From positions 1-39,995 of the forward strand of contig JACQZZ010000053.1 in the NCBI GenBank assembly GCA_016213625.1: a DNA stretch of 39,995 bases, given 5' to 3'. Origin of the DNA: Actinomycetota bacterium. GTDB lineage: Bacteria > Actinomycetota > Acidimicrobiia > Acidimicrobiales > Ilumatobacteraceae. Below the pieces are notes generated by a model that was not told the DNA's origin, searched no databases, and saw only the letters and a list, made by a program, of their open reading frames with translations. Of the stretch, positions 10,803 through 20,394 are shown one piece after another. Numbering within the stretch: the stretch's first letter is position 1; each line of letters opens with the position of its first letter. A program made the translations under genes and the position numbers.

Positions 10803-11516
10803 TTAGGCGATGGCGACGTCGCAGGCGATCTGCATCATCCGGTCGACGCCCACCTTCATGTCCTCGTCGCTGATGCGCACGGCGTTCTGCTCGTCGGTGA
10901 TGAGGTCGCTGATGGTGCAGATGGTGAGCGTCTCGATCTTGTGCAGCGCTCCCAGCGTGTAGAGCATGGCCGCCTCCATCTCCACCGCGAGGTGGCCACG
11001 GTCGGCCCACCGCTGCATGATGCCCTGGCGGGGGTCGTAGAACAGCCCGGCCGACACGATGGGGCCGACGTGCACCCGAGCGCCCAGTTCGCGGCCGCGG
11101 TTCACGGCGAGCTCGACGAGGTTCCATGATGCCGTGGGGGAGTGTGCCTCGCCCTGGGTGAGCTGCGCCACCACCGGGTCGTCGGCGGTGGCGCTGATGG
11201 CCACCACGGTGTCGGCCATCTGCAGGCCGGGCGCCAGGCCGCCGGCCGTGCCCACGCGGATGATGCGGGTCGCGCCCAGCTGGATGAGCTCGTTGTAGTA
11301 GATGCCGGCGCTCGCGCACCCCATGCCGACCGACTGCACGCTGATGGGCGTGCCCTTGAACGTGCCGGTGAAGCCGAGTTCGCCGCGCTCCTCGTTCACC
11401 AGCCGGAAGCCCGGGTCGAAGAAGTGTTCGGCGATGTACTGCGCCCGTCGCGGGTCGCCCGGCACCAGCACGGCGGGGGCGTAGTCGGAAGCTTCGGCGC
11501 GGATGTGGATGGGCAT
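10803..11516 (-). CDS. deoD: Purine nucleoside phosphorylase, DeoD type
   Basis: This 237-residue protein belongs to the PNP/UDP phosphorylase family, which splits nucleosides with phosphate to give the base and (deoxy)ribose-1-phosphate in salvage. It aligns along its length with E. coli DeoD: PGDPRRAQYIAE, ELGFTGTFKG, GMG, the phosphate-binding IIRVGTAGGL, the ribose-binding VEMEAAMLYTL and TICTISD with the Asp used for base protonation in purine-specific members. The start ATG 11516 is supported by a TANNNT box 6 nt upstream. The gene is convergent with mdh across a palindrome and divergent from the copper protein gene. Exact nucleoside preference is not readable from sequence. Confidence 0.9.
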   Translation of the reverse strand: MPIHIRAEASDYAPAVLVPGDPRRAQYIAEHFFDPGFRLVNEERGELGFTGTFKGTPISVQSVGMGCASAGIYYNELIQLGATRIIRVGTAGGLAPGLQMADTVVAISATADDPVVAQLTQGEAHSPTASWNLVELAVNRGRELGARVHVGPIVSAGLFYDPRQGIMQRWADRGHLAVEMEAAMLYTLGALHKIETLTICTISDLITDEQNAVRISDEDMKVGVDRMMQIACDVAIA

Positions 11517-11522
11517 GGTCCG

Positions 11523-11528
11523 AGCGTA
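11523..11528 (-). promoter_or_regulatory. -10 box (TACGCT) for leaderless nucleoside phosphorylase gene
   Basis: On the minus strand TACGCT ends 6 nt before ATG 11516; the following CGG is shared with the mdh and GH2 promoters. Confidence 0.5.
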
Positions 11529-11574
11529 GAACGCCGGGACCTTCGCCCCTGTTGTCCGGTCGCGTCCTCCTGAA

Positions 11575-11589
11575 TATTGAGAGTCAATA
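11575..11589 (+). promoter_or_regulatory. Candidate operator (inverted repeat TATTGA-GAG-TCAATA)
   Basis: A perfect 6-bp inverted repeat with a 3-bp spacer lies 24 bp before the ATG of the copper protein gene in an AT-rich patch. TTGTCC at 11552-11557 is 17 bp from TATTGA, so the left half-site could double as a -10 element. A repressor bound here would block the promoter; the HTH regulator encoded downstream is an obvious candidate, by inference. Confidence 0.45.
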
Positions 11590-11612
11590 GTCGAATAAAT
11601 GGAGGAACGGCG

Positions 11613-12989
11613 ATGGGTGAACAGGAACGCAGTGGCGATGGCTGGTGGGTCATCACGTTCATCGTGGGGATGGTTGCCCTGATCCTCGGTGTCGTGGGCA
11701 TCGCTCTCGCCACCGGTCGGTCGGCGGGTGCCGACTCGAACGGTTCGTCTGGTGCGACGGGAACGACGGAGTTCGACATCACGCTCGCCGACATCTCCAT
11801 CTCGCCGTCGAGCATCGAGGTGCCCGCCGGGCAGCAGATCACGGTGCATCTCCACAACATGGGGGCGATGCCACACGACTTCAAGGTGAACGGCACGACG
11901 GGTTCGGCGATGCTCGACCCCGGGACGACAGCCGACGTGGTGATCGGCCCGTTCGATGCCGACACCGAGGCATGGTGCACGGTGCCGGGCCACAAGGAAG
12001 CAGGAATGAAGCTGACCATCAAGGTGGCAGGGGCCACGCCTCCGGAGGGCGGCGCCACGGTCGCCACTGCACCTGCTGACAACAGTGCCATGATCGACGG
12101 TGCGGCCATGCCGGCCGACAGCTGGAAGGCCCGCGCGCCGGAACTGGACCCGCCCGCCTCGGGCAAGGTCCACGAAGTGGCGTTCGACGCCACGGAAGAG
12201 ACCATCGAGGTGGCGCCCGGTGTGACCCAGCTGATGTGGACGTTCAACGGTCAGGTGCCCGGACCCACGCTCCACGGGAAGATCGGCGACACGTTCAAGA
12301 TCACGCTCACCAACAAAGGGACGATGGGCCACTCGATCGACTTCCACGCGAGCAAGGTGGCGTGGAGTGACGAGATGCGTACCATCCAGCCCGGCGAGTC
12401 GCTGGTGTACGAGTTCCAGGCCGACTACGCGGGCGCGTACATGTACCACTGCGGCACGGCGCCGGCACTCCACCACATCGGCAACGGCATGTTCGGTGCC
12501 ATCATCATCGACCCGCCGAATCTCGAGCCGGTGGAGCAGGAGTTCGTCATCCTGCAGAGCGAGTTGTACCTCGGCCCGGAGGGCCAGCCCGGCGACCTCA
12601 CCAAGATGATGAACGAGGACTTCGATGCGGTGGTGTTCAACGGCTACTTCTCGCAGTACAAGTTCGCCCCGATCCACGCGGAGAAGGACGCGCGGTACAG
12701 GGTGTGGGTGGTCGACGACGGTCCGAACGAGAACTCGGCGTTCCACATCGTTGGCACCATCTTCGACACGGTGTTCAAGGAGGGCGTGTACCTGTTGCAG
12801 CCCGACGATTCGCACGGTGGCTCGCAGGTGCTGGACCTTCAGCCGGCGCAGGGCGGGTTCGTGGAGTTCACCTTCGCCGAGGACGGGCTGTATCCCTTCG
12901 TGACTCACAAGTTCGCCAACCCGGGTAAGGGAGCGCTGGGCTTCTTCGTCGTCGGCGATGTCGACACCAGCGCGCTCGGTGGACACTGA
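11613..12989 (+). CDS. Membrane-anchored cupredoxin-NirK-like multicopper protein
   Basis: A 458-residue protein starting at ATG 11613 behind an excellent ribosome binding site (GGAGGAACGGCG). One membrane helix (about 11-34) anchors it, placing the rest outside. Residues about 52-140 form an extra cupredoxin with type 1 copper ligands His88, Cys122, His127 and Met132. Residues about 185-450 resemble copper nitrite reductase: type 1 ligands His240, Cys280, His288, Met293; type 2 ligands His245, His279 and His432; and Asp243 at the catalytic Asp position. The second catalytic residue of NirK, a His, aligns with Ile383. It has YHCG rather than the HCH of laccases. It may be a nitrite reductase variant or a copper-dependent oxidase; the N-terminal domain probably feeds electrons. 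A Cys4 HTH regulator follows 17 bp downstream. Confidence 0.85.
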   Translation: MGEQERSGDGWWVITFIVGMVALILGVVGIALATGRSAGADSNGSSGATGTTEFDITLADISISPSSIEVPAGQQITVHLHNMGAMPHDFKVNGTTGSAMLDPGTTADVVIGPFDADTEAWCTVPGHKEAGMKLTIKVAGATPPEGGATVATAPADNSAMIDGAAMPADSWKARAPELDPPASGKVHEVAFDATEETIEVAPGVTQLMWTFNGQVPGPTLHGKIGDTFKITLTNKGTMGHSIDFHASKVAWSDEMRTIQPGESLVYEFQADYAGAYMYHCGTAPALHHIGNGMFGAIIIDPPNLEPVEQEFVILQSELYLGPEGQPGDLTKMMNEDFDAVVFNGYFSQYKFAPIHAEKDARYRVWVVDDGPNENSAFHIVGTIFDTVFKEGVYLLQPDDSHGGSQVLDLQPAQGGFVEFTFAEDGLYPFVTHKFANPGKGALGFFVVGDVDTSALGGH

Positions 12990-13006
12990 GTGTTTGCGAA
13001 TCCTGA

Positions 13007-13678
13007 GTGAACGCGCGACAGTGCATCACCATGGCCGGCCGACCCACTCCCGTCGGCGCTGTCGACGGTGATGCACTGCGCCGCGCGAGGGCGCTCTCGA
13101 CGCCAACCCGCGTCGAGATGTTGGAACGACTCCGACAGTCTGAGCATCCGCTGACGGCTCAGGAGCTGGCCGATGCGCTCGGGGTGCACCACACCGCGGT
13201 CCGGCAGCATCTCGCCGTGCTCGCAGATGTGGGGCTGGTCGCGGCAGTGCCGCAGGCACCGCAGGGGCGAGGAAGGCCGAAGGTGGGATATCGGGCGTCG
13301 CTCCACCTCGACCCCTACCAGCAGCTGTCGCTCATGCTCGCGACGGCTGCCACAGAGGGCATCAGTGCACGCGAAGCCGGTCGTCGATTCGGCAGCGCGG
13401 TGGCGCCGTCCCCCGACGGCGGGGTGGCCATGTTGCGCGCCGAGGCCGAGCGCCTCGGCTTTCGACCGCGTGTGCGCGATCGCTCGACCGGCGTCTGCGA
13501 GTTGGTGCTCGACCGGTGCCCATTCGCCGAAGTCGCTGCGGTGTCACCCGAGGCGGTGTGCGATCTGCACCGGGGCATCGCCGAGGGCATCGCCGCCACG
13601 ACGGGAGAGATCGAAATTCTCGATCTGCACGTCGCCGATCCGCACCGTGGCGGCTGCCGAATCGTGATCGCTACTTGA
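13007..13678 (+). CDS. HTH transcriptional regulator with four-cysteine C-terminus (SufR-like)
   Basis: The protein has a winged-helix N-terminus (residues about 23-100, with LTAQELADAL and HHTAVRQHLAVL as helix-turn-helix and a GRGRPKVGY wing) and a C-terminal domain with Cys164, Cys171, Cys185 and Cys217. The context CPFAEVA...VCDLHRGI...GGC is the arrangement seen in SufR/Rv1460-type regulators that bind an Fe-S cluster. It follows the copper protein gene by 17 bp, so the two are probably co-transcribed and the regulator may control that promoter in response to NO, redox state or metal (inference). GTG 13007 and ATG 13031 are both possible starts, neither with a clear ribosome binding site. 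The 3' end overlaps the convergent glycosylase gene by 8 bp. Confidence 0.85.
   Translation: MNARQCITMAGRPTPVGAVDGDALRRARALSTPTRVEMLERLRQSEHPLTAQELADALGVHHTAVRQHLAVLADVGLVAAVPQAPQGRGRPKVGYRASLHLDPYQQLSLMLATAATEGISAREAGRRFGSAVAPSPDGGVAMLRAEAERLGFRPRVRDRSTGVCELVLDRCPFAEVAAVSPEAVCDLHRGIAEGIAATTGEIEILDLHVADPHRGGCRIVIAT
13019..13078. repeat. 12-bp inverted repeat around the regulator start
   Basis: CAGTGCATCACC (13019-13030) and GGTGATGCACTG (13067-13078) are perfect inverted repeats separated by 36 bp. The left arm directly abuts ATG 13031. It could be an mRNA hairpin affecting initiation or a paired binding site. A chance match of this length somewhere in 40 kb is possible. Confidence 0.4.
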
Positions 13679-14507
13679 GGAACTTGCTGGTCGTGTTGTC
13701 GGCCAGCACCTTGCCACCCGTTTGACAGGTGGGGCAGTACGCCACGGTGTAGCCGCTGTAGCTCACGGAACGGATGGTGTCGGCACAGACGGCGCAGGCC
13801 TCACCGACCCTGTTGTGCACGCGACCGGGCCGGTCGGCGGACGAGCTCATGTCGGTGCGGGTGCGCTCGTACGCGAGCCCGTCGTCGATGGCCTCGTGGA
13901 TGGCGGTCCAGACGGCCGCGGCACCTTCCACGCCGAGCTTGCGGGTCATCGCGAACGGCGAGATGCGCGCCCGATGACAGACCTCGTTGGCCAGCATGCG
14001 GCCGATGCCGGAGATGTGCTTCTGGTCGCGCAGGAACCCGTGCACGCGCATGTTGTCGGCCTCGAAGGCAGCGGCCAACGACGCTGGTGTGTACGCCAAG
14101 GCGTCGGGACCCAGTCGCGACAACGGGGGACCGTCGAGTGCGTCGGTGGCCACGCACCACACGCCCGCTCGTCGCTCCTTGCCCGCTTCCGTGAGCAACA
14201 GTGCCGGCCCGTCGGCGAACACGAATCGCGCCTGGCCGTTTCGTGGCTTGGCCGACTTGGTCTCGTCCACCAGCAGTCGTCCGCCCTGCATCAGGTGCAC
14301 CACGAAGTGCACGGCACCGAAGTCGAGCAGCAGGTACTTGCCTCGTCGCCCCACCTTCGCGAGCGCGCTGCCGTACGCGGCATCCGGCGCGGGAACCGCG
14401 GTCTTCAGCGCGGTGAAGTTGAACGGCACGAACTTCTCGAGCACCGCGCCGCGGAACTGCTCGGTGAGCCGCTCGGCATGGGCCTGGACCTCGGGGAGCT
14501 CGGGCAC
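13671..14507 (-). CDS. Fpg/Nei family DNA glycosylase
   Basis: This 278-residue protein belongs to the Fpg/Nei family, which removes oxidised bases and nicks at the lesion by beta/delta-elimination. The catalytic Pro2-Glu3 follow the start (PELPEV), the conserved Lys is in GRRGKYLLLDF, the H2TH region has GIGRMLANEVCHRARISP, and the C-terminal zinc finger has two C-x2-C pairs (CAVC and CPTC). The linker before the finger is longer than in E. coli MutM, closer to actinobacterial Nei-like proteins, so substrate choice (8-oxoG versus pyrimidines) is open. GTG 14507 is used because Pro must be residue 2; GAGGGAA lies just upstream. It follows the SCP2-like gene by 10 bp, likely one operon. Confidence 0.92.
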   Translation of the reverse strand: MPELPEVQAHAERLTEQFRGAVLEKFVPFNFTALKTAVPAPDAAYGSALAKVGRRGKYLLLDFGAVHFVVHLMQGGRLLVDETKSAKPRNGQARFVFADGPALLLTEAGKERRAGVWCVATDALDGPPLSRLGPDALAYTPASLAAAFEADNMRVHGFLRDQKHISGIGRMLANEVCHRARISPFAMTRKLGVEGAAAVWTAIHEAIDDGLAYERTRTDMSSSADRPGRVHNRVGEACAVCADTIRSVSYSGYTVAYCPTCQTGGKVLADNTTSKFLK

Positions 14508-14517
14508 CGCGGTTCCC

Positions 14518-14916
14518 TCAGAGGTACTCGGTGCGGTCGCGGACGGTGCGGAACACCGTGTCGAGCGCGGCGAACACGGGCTGCGAGTCGACCAGCTTCT
14601 GCTGGCTGCCCGTGAGCAGGATGCGGCCCTTGATGAACGCTTCCTGCGCGTTGAGCGTGCCGGTGGCCACCGCGGTCGCGGTCTCCCAGGTCTGCTCCAT
14701 GCGCACGTCCTCGGGGAATGCCTGACCGGCGCCGAAGCTGGCCGTGCCATTGCCCACCTGCAAGTGGTAGATCACCGTGCCTTCCGGACCGTCGGCGACC
14801 ACCTGCGTGACACCGATGGTGTGGTGCTGGGCCAGTTCCTGCAGCTCGGTGCTCCCCGCCACTTCGGCGGTGAGCGCGTCGAGCCACTCGAGGCTGAGAT
14901 AACGGATCACCCGCAT
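14518..14916 (-). CDS. SCP2-like sterol/lipid-binding domain protein
   Basis: A 132-residue single-domain protein. The pattern YLSLEWLDAL, YHLQVGNGTASF, then TWETATAVATGTLNAQEAFIKGRILLTGS is typical of SCP2 domain proteins, in which the final GRI/KGD-type segment covers a hydrophobic pocket. Such proteins carry sterols or fatty acyl chains, or serve as small accessory proteins in lipid metabolism. ATG 14916 is the start because the conserved region begins almost at once. The Fpg/Nei gene lies 10 bp downstream on the same strand. The start codon overlaps the -10 box of the divergent gene at 14929. Confidence 0.8.
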   Translation of the reverse strand: MRVIRYLSLEWLDALTAEVAGSTELQELAQHHTIGVTQVVADGPEGTVIYHLQVGNGTASFGAGQAFPEDVRMEQTWETATAVATGTLNAQEAFIKGRILLTGSQQKLVDSQPVFAALDTVFRTVRDRTEYL

Positions 14917-14921
14917 AGTCT
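14916..14921 (+). promoter_or_regulatory. -10 box (TAGTCT) for leaderless gene at 14929
   Basis: TAGTCT ends 7 nt before GTG 14929. Its first base pairs with the first base of the divergent SCP2 gene's ATG, so promoter and coding sequence overlap physically. Confidence 0.5.
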
Positions 14922-14928
14922 GGCGCGC

Positions 14929-15570
14929 GTGTTCACCAATGCCGACGAACTGCGTCATCCCGATGTGGCCGTCGAGGCGTGGTGGTGGTGGGGGTGGACC
15001 GCCGATGCGGCCGTCGGCGTGTTCGTCGGGCTCGAGCTGCGCGGTCGCCGGTTCGACTACTGGGCGGGGCTCGTGCGATCCGGCGAGCCCTATCTGTACG
15101 TCGAGGAACTCGACGGCACCGGGTTGCGCGACGGGCTCGACATCAAGCCGCCCGAGATGTGGGCAGGGCACACGTGCGACGTCCCGTTCACCCAATGGAG
15201 CCTCGGCAACGAAGCCCACGGCGTGCTGATCGACGAGCCGATGCAGACGGTGCGCCGTCCGTACGGCATCCCAGCGCCCGTCACCTTCGACATCGAGTGG
15301 TATGCCGCTGCTGCCGCCACGGCCATTCCCCACGGGTACGAACAGGTGGGCGAGATCGATGCCGAGATCGAACTCAGCGACGGTGTGCTGGCGCTGGACG
15401 GGTCGGCGCACCGAGTGCACGTCTGGGGCGCGCCGTACCTTCCCGCTGCCCTCGCGATGCCGATCGGCGACGAGCTGATGTGGGCGCCGTATCGACGGCA
15501 CCACGCACGGGGTGTGCTGCAGGTGCTCACTCGCGAGGGGTGGTTGGCGCGTACCGTGGATCTCCCATGA
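14929..15570 (+). CDS. Conserved-looking protein of unknown family, 213 residues
   Basis: The start GTG 14929 is chosen from the -10 box 7 nt upstream and from lack of space, since the divergent gene begins at 14916. The sequence has no signal peptide or membrane helix. It is rich in aromatic residues, with an unusual four-Trp run at residues 18-21, and alternates hydrophobic and polar stretches as in an all-beta fold. The stretches FTQWSLGNEAHGV and VTFDIEWYA recall the beta-barrel proteins of the AttH/DUF7064 type, but this is a weak resemblance. The stop overlaps the start of the DUF3097 gene (ATGA), indicating translational coupling with it. Confidence 0.75.
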   Translation: MFTNADELRHPDVAVEAWWWWGWTADAAVGVFVGLELRGRRFDYWAGLVRSGEPYLYVEELDGTGLRDGLDIKPPEMWAGHTCDVPFTQWSLGNEAHGVLIDEPMQTVRRPYGIPAPVTFDIEWYAAAAATAIPHGYEQVGEIDAEIELSDGVLALDGSAHRVHVWGAPYLPAALAMPIGDELMWAPYRRHHARGVLQVLTREGWLARTVDLP

Positions 15571-16373
15571 CGCGCGACATCCTCGACGAGTTTGAACAAC
15601 AGCGCCGTGCACCGGCCTACCCGTCGGTGCCCGCCACGCCCGGCCTGCTGGTGGAGGACCGCTCCAGTGGCTTCTTCGGCGACGTCGTGCACGTCGATGC
15701 ACGAGCGGTCACCCTGCGCGACCGCAAGGGCAACCGTCGCGAGTTCGCGTTCAAGCCGGGCGGATTCCTCATCGAGGGCAAGCCCGTCACGCTCGTACGT
15801 CCAGCCGTCGTGACCGAGCCGCGACAGGTTCGCACGGCCAGCGGGTCGGTGAAGGCCGCCGGCCCCGCCCGGGCGCGCACCGCAGTCGCCCACCGCATCT
15901 GGGTGGAAGGTCGTCACGACGCCGAACTGGTCGAGCACGTGTGGGGCGACGACCTGCGCGAGCTCGGCATCGTCGTGGAGCCGATGCACGGACTCGACGA
16001 CGTCGTGGCGCTGGTGCGCGAGTTCCAGCCGGGCCCGCAGCGCAAGCTGGGCATCCTGGTGGACCATCTGGTCGCCGGGTCGAAAGAGGACCGTCTGGCC
16101 CGTCAGGTGGCGGGCGACTTCGTCCTCGTCACCGGGCATCCGTTCGTCGACGTGTGGGCCGGCATCTGGCCGCGCGTGATGGGGCTGCAGGAGTGGCCCG
16201 ACGTGCCCCGCGGGGTGGAATGGAAGGCCGGCATGTGTGCCGCGCTCGGAACGGACCTGCAGGGCTTCTGGCCGCGTCTGCGCAACCAGGTGCACACCTT
16301 CGCCGACCTCCGACCCGAGCTCGTGGGCGCGGTGGAGCGCCTGATCGACTTCGTCGCGCCGTCAGTCGACTGA
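15567..16373 (+). CDS. DUF3097 family protein, TOPRIM-like C-terminal half
   Basis: A 268-residue cytosolic protein of the actinobacterial DUF3097 family, whose role is not established. The first 90 residues contain a short beta-rich module (GDVVHVDARAVTLRDRKG). From residue 110 it reads HRIWVEGRHDAELVEHVW, then KLGILVDHLVAGSKEDRL and GHPFVDVW. That order (Glu114 in VEG-x-x-D, then Asp166 after a beta strand, then a D-containing strand) resembles the TOPRIM fold of primases and RNase M5, an inference to be tested structurally. ATG 15567 overlaps the previous stop by 4 nt. The 3' end overlaps the convergent dedA-like gene by 12 bp. Confidence 0.85.
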   Translation: MTRDILDEFEQQRRAPAYPSVPATPGLLVEDRSSGFFGDVVHVDARAVTLRDRKGNRREFAFKPGGFLIEGKPVTLVRPAVVTEPRQVRTASGSVKAAGPARARTAVAHRIWVEGRHDAELVEHVWGDDLRELGIVVEPMHGLDDVVALVREFQPGPQRKLGILVDHLVAGSKEDRLARQVAGDFVLVTGHPFVDVWAGIWPRVMGLQEWPDVPRGVEWKAGMCAALGTDLQGFWPRLRNQVHTFADLRPELVGAVERLIDFVAPSVD

Positions 16374-17033
16374 GTCGACGGGTTCCACGGCCGCGTTCAT
16401 CTCGGCGATCCGCGCCTTGCGGTGCTTGAAGAACTCGATGGCGATGGGTGTGACCGACACGAGGACGATGACGACGGCGGCGATCTCGATGTTGTTCTTC
16501 ACCGCGTCGATCTCACCGAGGTAGTACCCGAGGGTGGTGAAGCCGCAGGCCCACAGCACACCACCGATGACGTTGTAGGTGAAGAACGTGCGGTAGTGCA
16601 TGCTGCTGACGCCGGCCACAGTGGGCACGAACGTGCGCACGATGGGCACGAAGCGTGCGAGCACGATGGTCTTCGCCCCGTGCTTCTCGAAGAACACCTC
16701 GGCCTTGCGCACGTTCTTCGGGTCGAAGAACCGGCTCTTCGGCCGATCGAAGATGCGCGGACCGAACTTCACGCCGATCATGTAGCCGACCTGATCGCCC
16801 AGAATCGCCGCCACCGAGGTGACCAGCATCACGATCCACAGCGACGGCATGTAGTGCTCGCCGAACTGTTCGTACGCGGCGCCGGAGGCGAGGAATCCGG
16901 CGAAGAACAGCAGCGAATCGCCGGGCAGGAAGAAGCCGATGAGCAAACCCGTCTCGGCGAAGATGATGGCGGCGAGAGCGATGATGCCGCCCGTCTTGAT
17001 CCATTCGTTGGCGAAGTCGAGCAGTCCGAGCAC
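16362..17033 (-). CDS. DedA family membrane protein
   Basis: A 223-residue integral membrane protein of the DedA/VTT family. Typical features are the re-entrant-loop motif ETGLLIGFFLPGDSLLFFAGFLA, the second GDQVGYMIGVKFG, FFEKHGAKTIVLARFVPIVRTFVPTVAG with its conserved arginines, and GGVLWACGFTTLGYYLG. DedA proteins flip phospholipids or undecaprenyl phosphate and need the membrane potential. GTG 17033 is preferred because a TANNNT box lies 8 nt upstream. The longer ATG 17075 start would place the hppA terminator inside the coding region. The C-terminus overlaps the convergent DUF3097 gene by 12 bp. Confidence 0.92.
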   Translation of the reverse strand: MLGLLDFANEWIKTGGIIALAAIIFAETGLLIGFFLPGDSLLFFAGFLASGAAYEQFGEHYMPSLWIVMLVTSVAAILGDQVGYMIGVKFGPRIFDRPKSRFFDPKNVRKAEVFFEKHGAKTIVLARFVPIVRTFVPTVAGVSSMHYRTFFTYNVIGGVLWACGFTTLGYYLGEIDAVKNNIEIAAVVIVLVSVTPIAIEFFKHRKARIAEMNAAVEPVDSVD

Positions 17034-17041
17034 GGGACTCA

Positions 17042-17047
17042 ACGCTA
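17042..17047 (-). promoter_or_regulatory. -10 box (TAGCGT) for leaderless dedA-like gene
   Basis: On the minus strand TAGCGT ends 8 nt before GTG 17033, just after the hppA terminator, consistent with separate transcription of the two genes. Confidence 0.4.
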
Positions 17048-17060
17048 GCCGTGAAAAGCA

Positions 17061-17091
17061 GAAAGGCCCGGGCACGGGGCCCGGGCCTTTC
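17061..17091 (-). terminator. Rho-independent terminator of hppA
   Basis: A perfect 13-bp stem (17061-17073 with 17079-17091) and 5-nt loop begins 15 bp past the hppA stop. The stem is flanked by AAA/TTT and followed on the minus strand by TGCTTTT, a short U-tract. Confidence 0.8.
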
Positions 17092-17105
17092 CAGAGCGAG
17101 TCGGC

Positions 17106-19409
<2,304 letters not shown>

Positions 19410-19471
19410 CGGTGACTCCGGGGTGTCTCGGGCGCGGCGAATCACCGCGCTGGGGTTGGGCAAACGTGGAG

Positions 19472-19477
19472 AGTGTA
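19472..19477 (-). promoter_or_regulatory. Candidate -10 box (TACACT) for hppA
   Basis: On the minus strand TACACT lies 62 bp before GTG 19409, implying a leader of about 55 nt that carries the GGAG ribosome binding site. The 220-bp divergent gap 19410-19629 contains no convincing gene. Confidence 0.35.
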
Positions 19478-19580
19478 GAGACTCCGTGGACGCGCGACGA
19501 ACTCTGGTGTGTCGGATGGCACGCCACCTGGCACGACCCGCCGTCATCGGTCGAAGTTCGCTCGCGGGGGTGCAGAGGGC

Positions 19581-19586
19581 TACCGT
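19581..19586 (+). promoter_or_regulatory. Candidate -10 box (TACCGT) for sdhCAB
   Basis: TACCGT lies 43 bp before ATG 19630 in the hppA-sdhC divergent region, giving a leader that contains GAAAGG as a possible ribosome binding site. Confidence 0.35.
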
Positions 19587-19629
19587 TCCGATCGCACACC
19601 CGTTCCGTCCGATGAAAGGCCGTCTGCAG

Positions 19630-20394
19630 ATGGCACAGGCAATTCAGTCACGGGGGCCGGTCACCGGCACCGCCGTGGCACCCAAGCGGCGCCGTCGCTT
19701 CTTCCTCTCCGACCTGTACAGCACCGCGGTCGGCAAGAAGTACGTGATGGCGATCACCGGCATCATGTTGCTCGGCTTCGTCTTCGCCCACATGGTGGGC
19801 AACCTGAAGATGTACCTCGGCGCCGAGGACTTCAACCACTACGCCGAGTTCCTCCGCGAGCTCCTCGTCCCCATCCTGCCGCGCACGGTGGCGCTGTGGT
19901 TGCTGCGGTTCGGTCTCATCGCGGCGGTGCTGTTGCACATCCACGCCGCCTACAGCCTCACCGTGATGAACCGCAAGGCGCGCTCGGTGAAGTACCAGAG
20001 CGCTCGCGACTATCAGGTGGCGTCGTTCGCCAGCCGCACCATGCGGGCCACGGGCCTCATCGTGGCGCTGTTCGTGATCTGGCACCTGGCCGACCTCACC
20101 TGGGGCACGGTCAACGCGGTCGGCGGCGACGGCACCTTCGTGCGCGGCGACGCGTACGGCAACGTGGTGCGCAGCTTCGAGCGCGTGCCGGTCGCCGTCT
20201 TCTACATCCTCGCCAACATCGCGCTCGGCGTGCACCTGTTCCACGGCGTCTGGAGCCTCTTCCAGAGCATGGGCTGGAGCAACCCGCGGTTCAACAAGTG
20301 GCGGCGGTATCTGGCCATCGGCTTCGCCACGATCATCGTGGTGGGCAACGTGTCGTTCCCCATCGCCGTGCTGGCCGGGATCGTGGGGGAATGA
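19630..20394 (+). CDS. sdhC: Succinate dehydrogenase cytochrome b subunit (b558 type)
   Basis: The 254-residue membrane anchor of complex II carries haem b and passes electrons from the iron-sulfur subunit to quinone. Five hydrophobic segments follow a basic N-terminus ([14 protein letters not shown]). Histidines suited to haem ligation sit in [25 protein letters not shown] and GVHLFHGVW, as in the single-subunit, di-haem b558 family of Bacillus and Actinobacteria. There is no separate sdhD, consistent with that type. ATG 19630 matches the family N-terminus; ATG 19612 is a possible alternative. The stop overlaps the sdhA start (ATGA). Confidence 0.93.
   Translation: MAQAIQSRGPVTGTAVAPKRRRRFFLSDLYSTAVGKKYVMAITGIMLLGFVFAHMVGNLKMYLGAEDFNHYAEFLRELLVPILPRTVALWLLRFGLIAAVLLHIHAAYSLTVMNRKARSVKYQSARDYQVASFASRTMRATGLIVALFVIWHLADLTWGTVNAVGGDGTFVRGDAYGNVVRSFERVPVAVFYILANIALGVHLFHGVWSLFQSMGWSNPRFNKWRRYLAIGFATIIVVGNVSFPIAVLAGIVGE

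Noticed and set aside
11613..12989. Assignment of the copper protein as a laccase
   Set aside because: The HxH pairs and HCH motif needed for a trinuclear copper centre are absent; DFHA and YHCG match the mononuclear type 2 site of NirK.
17034..17075. Upstream ATG 17075 for the DedA protein
   Set aside because: It would put the hppA terminator hairpin inside the gene; GTG 17033 with a nearby -10 box is more coherent.
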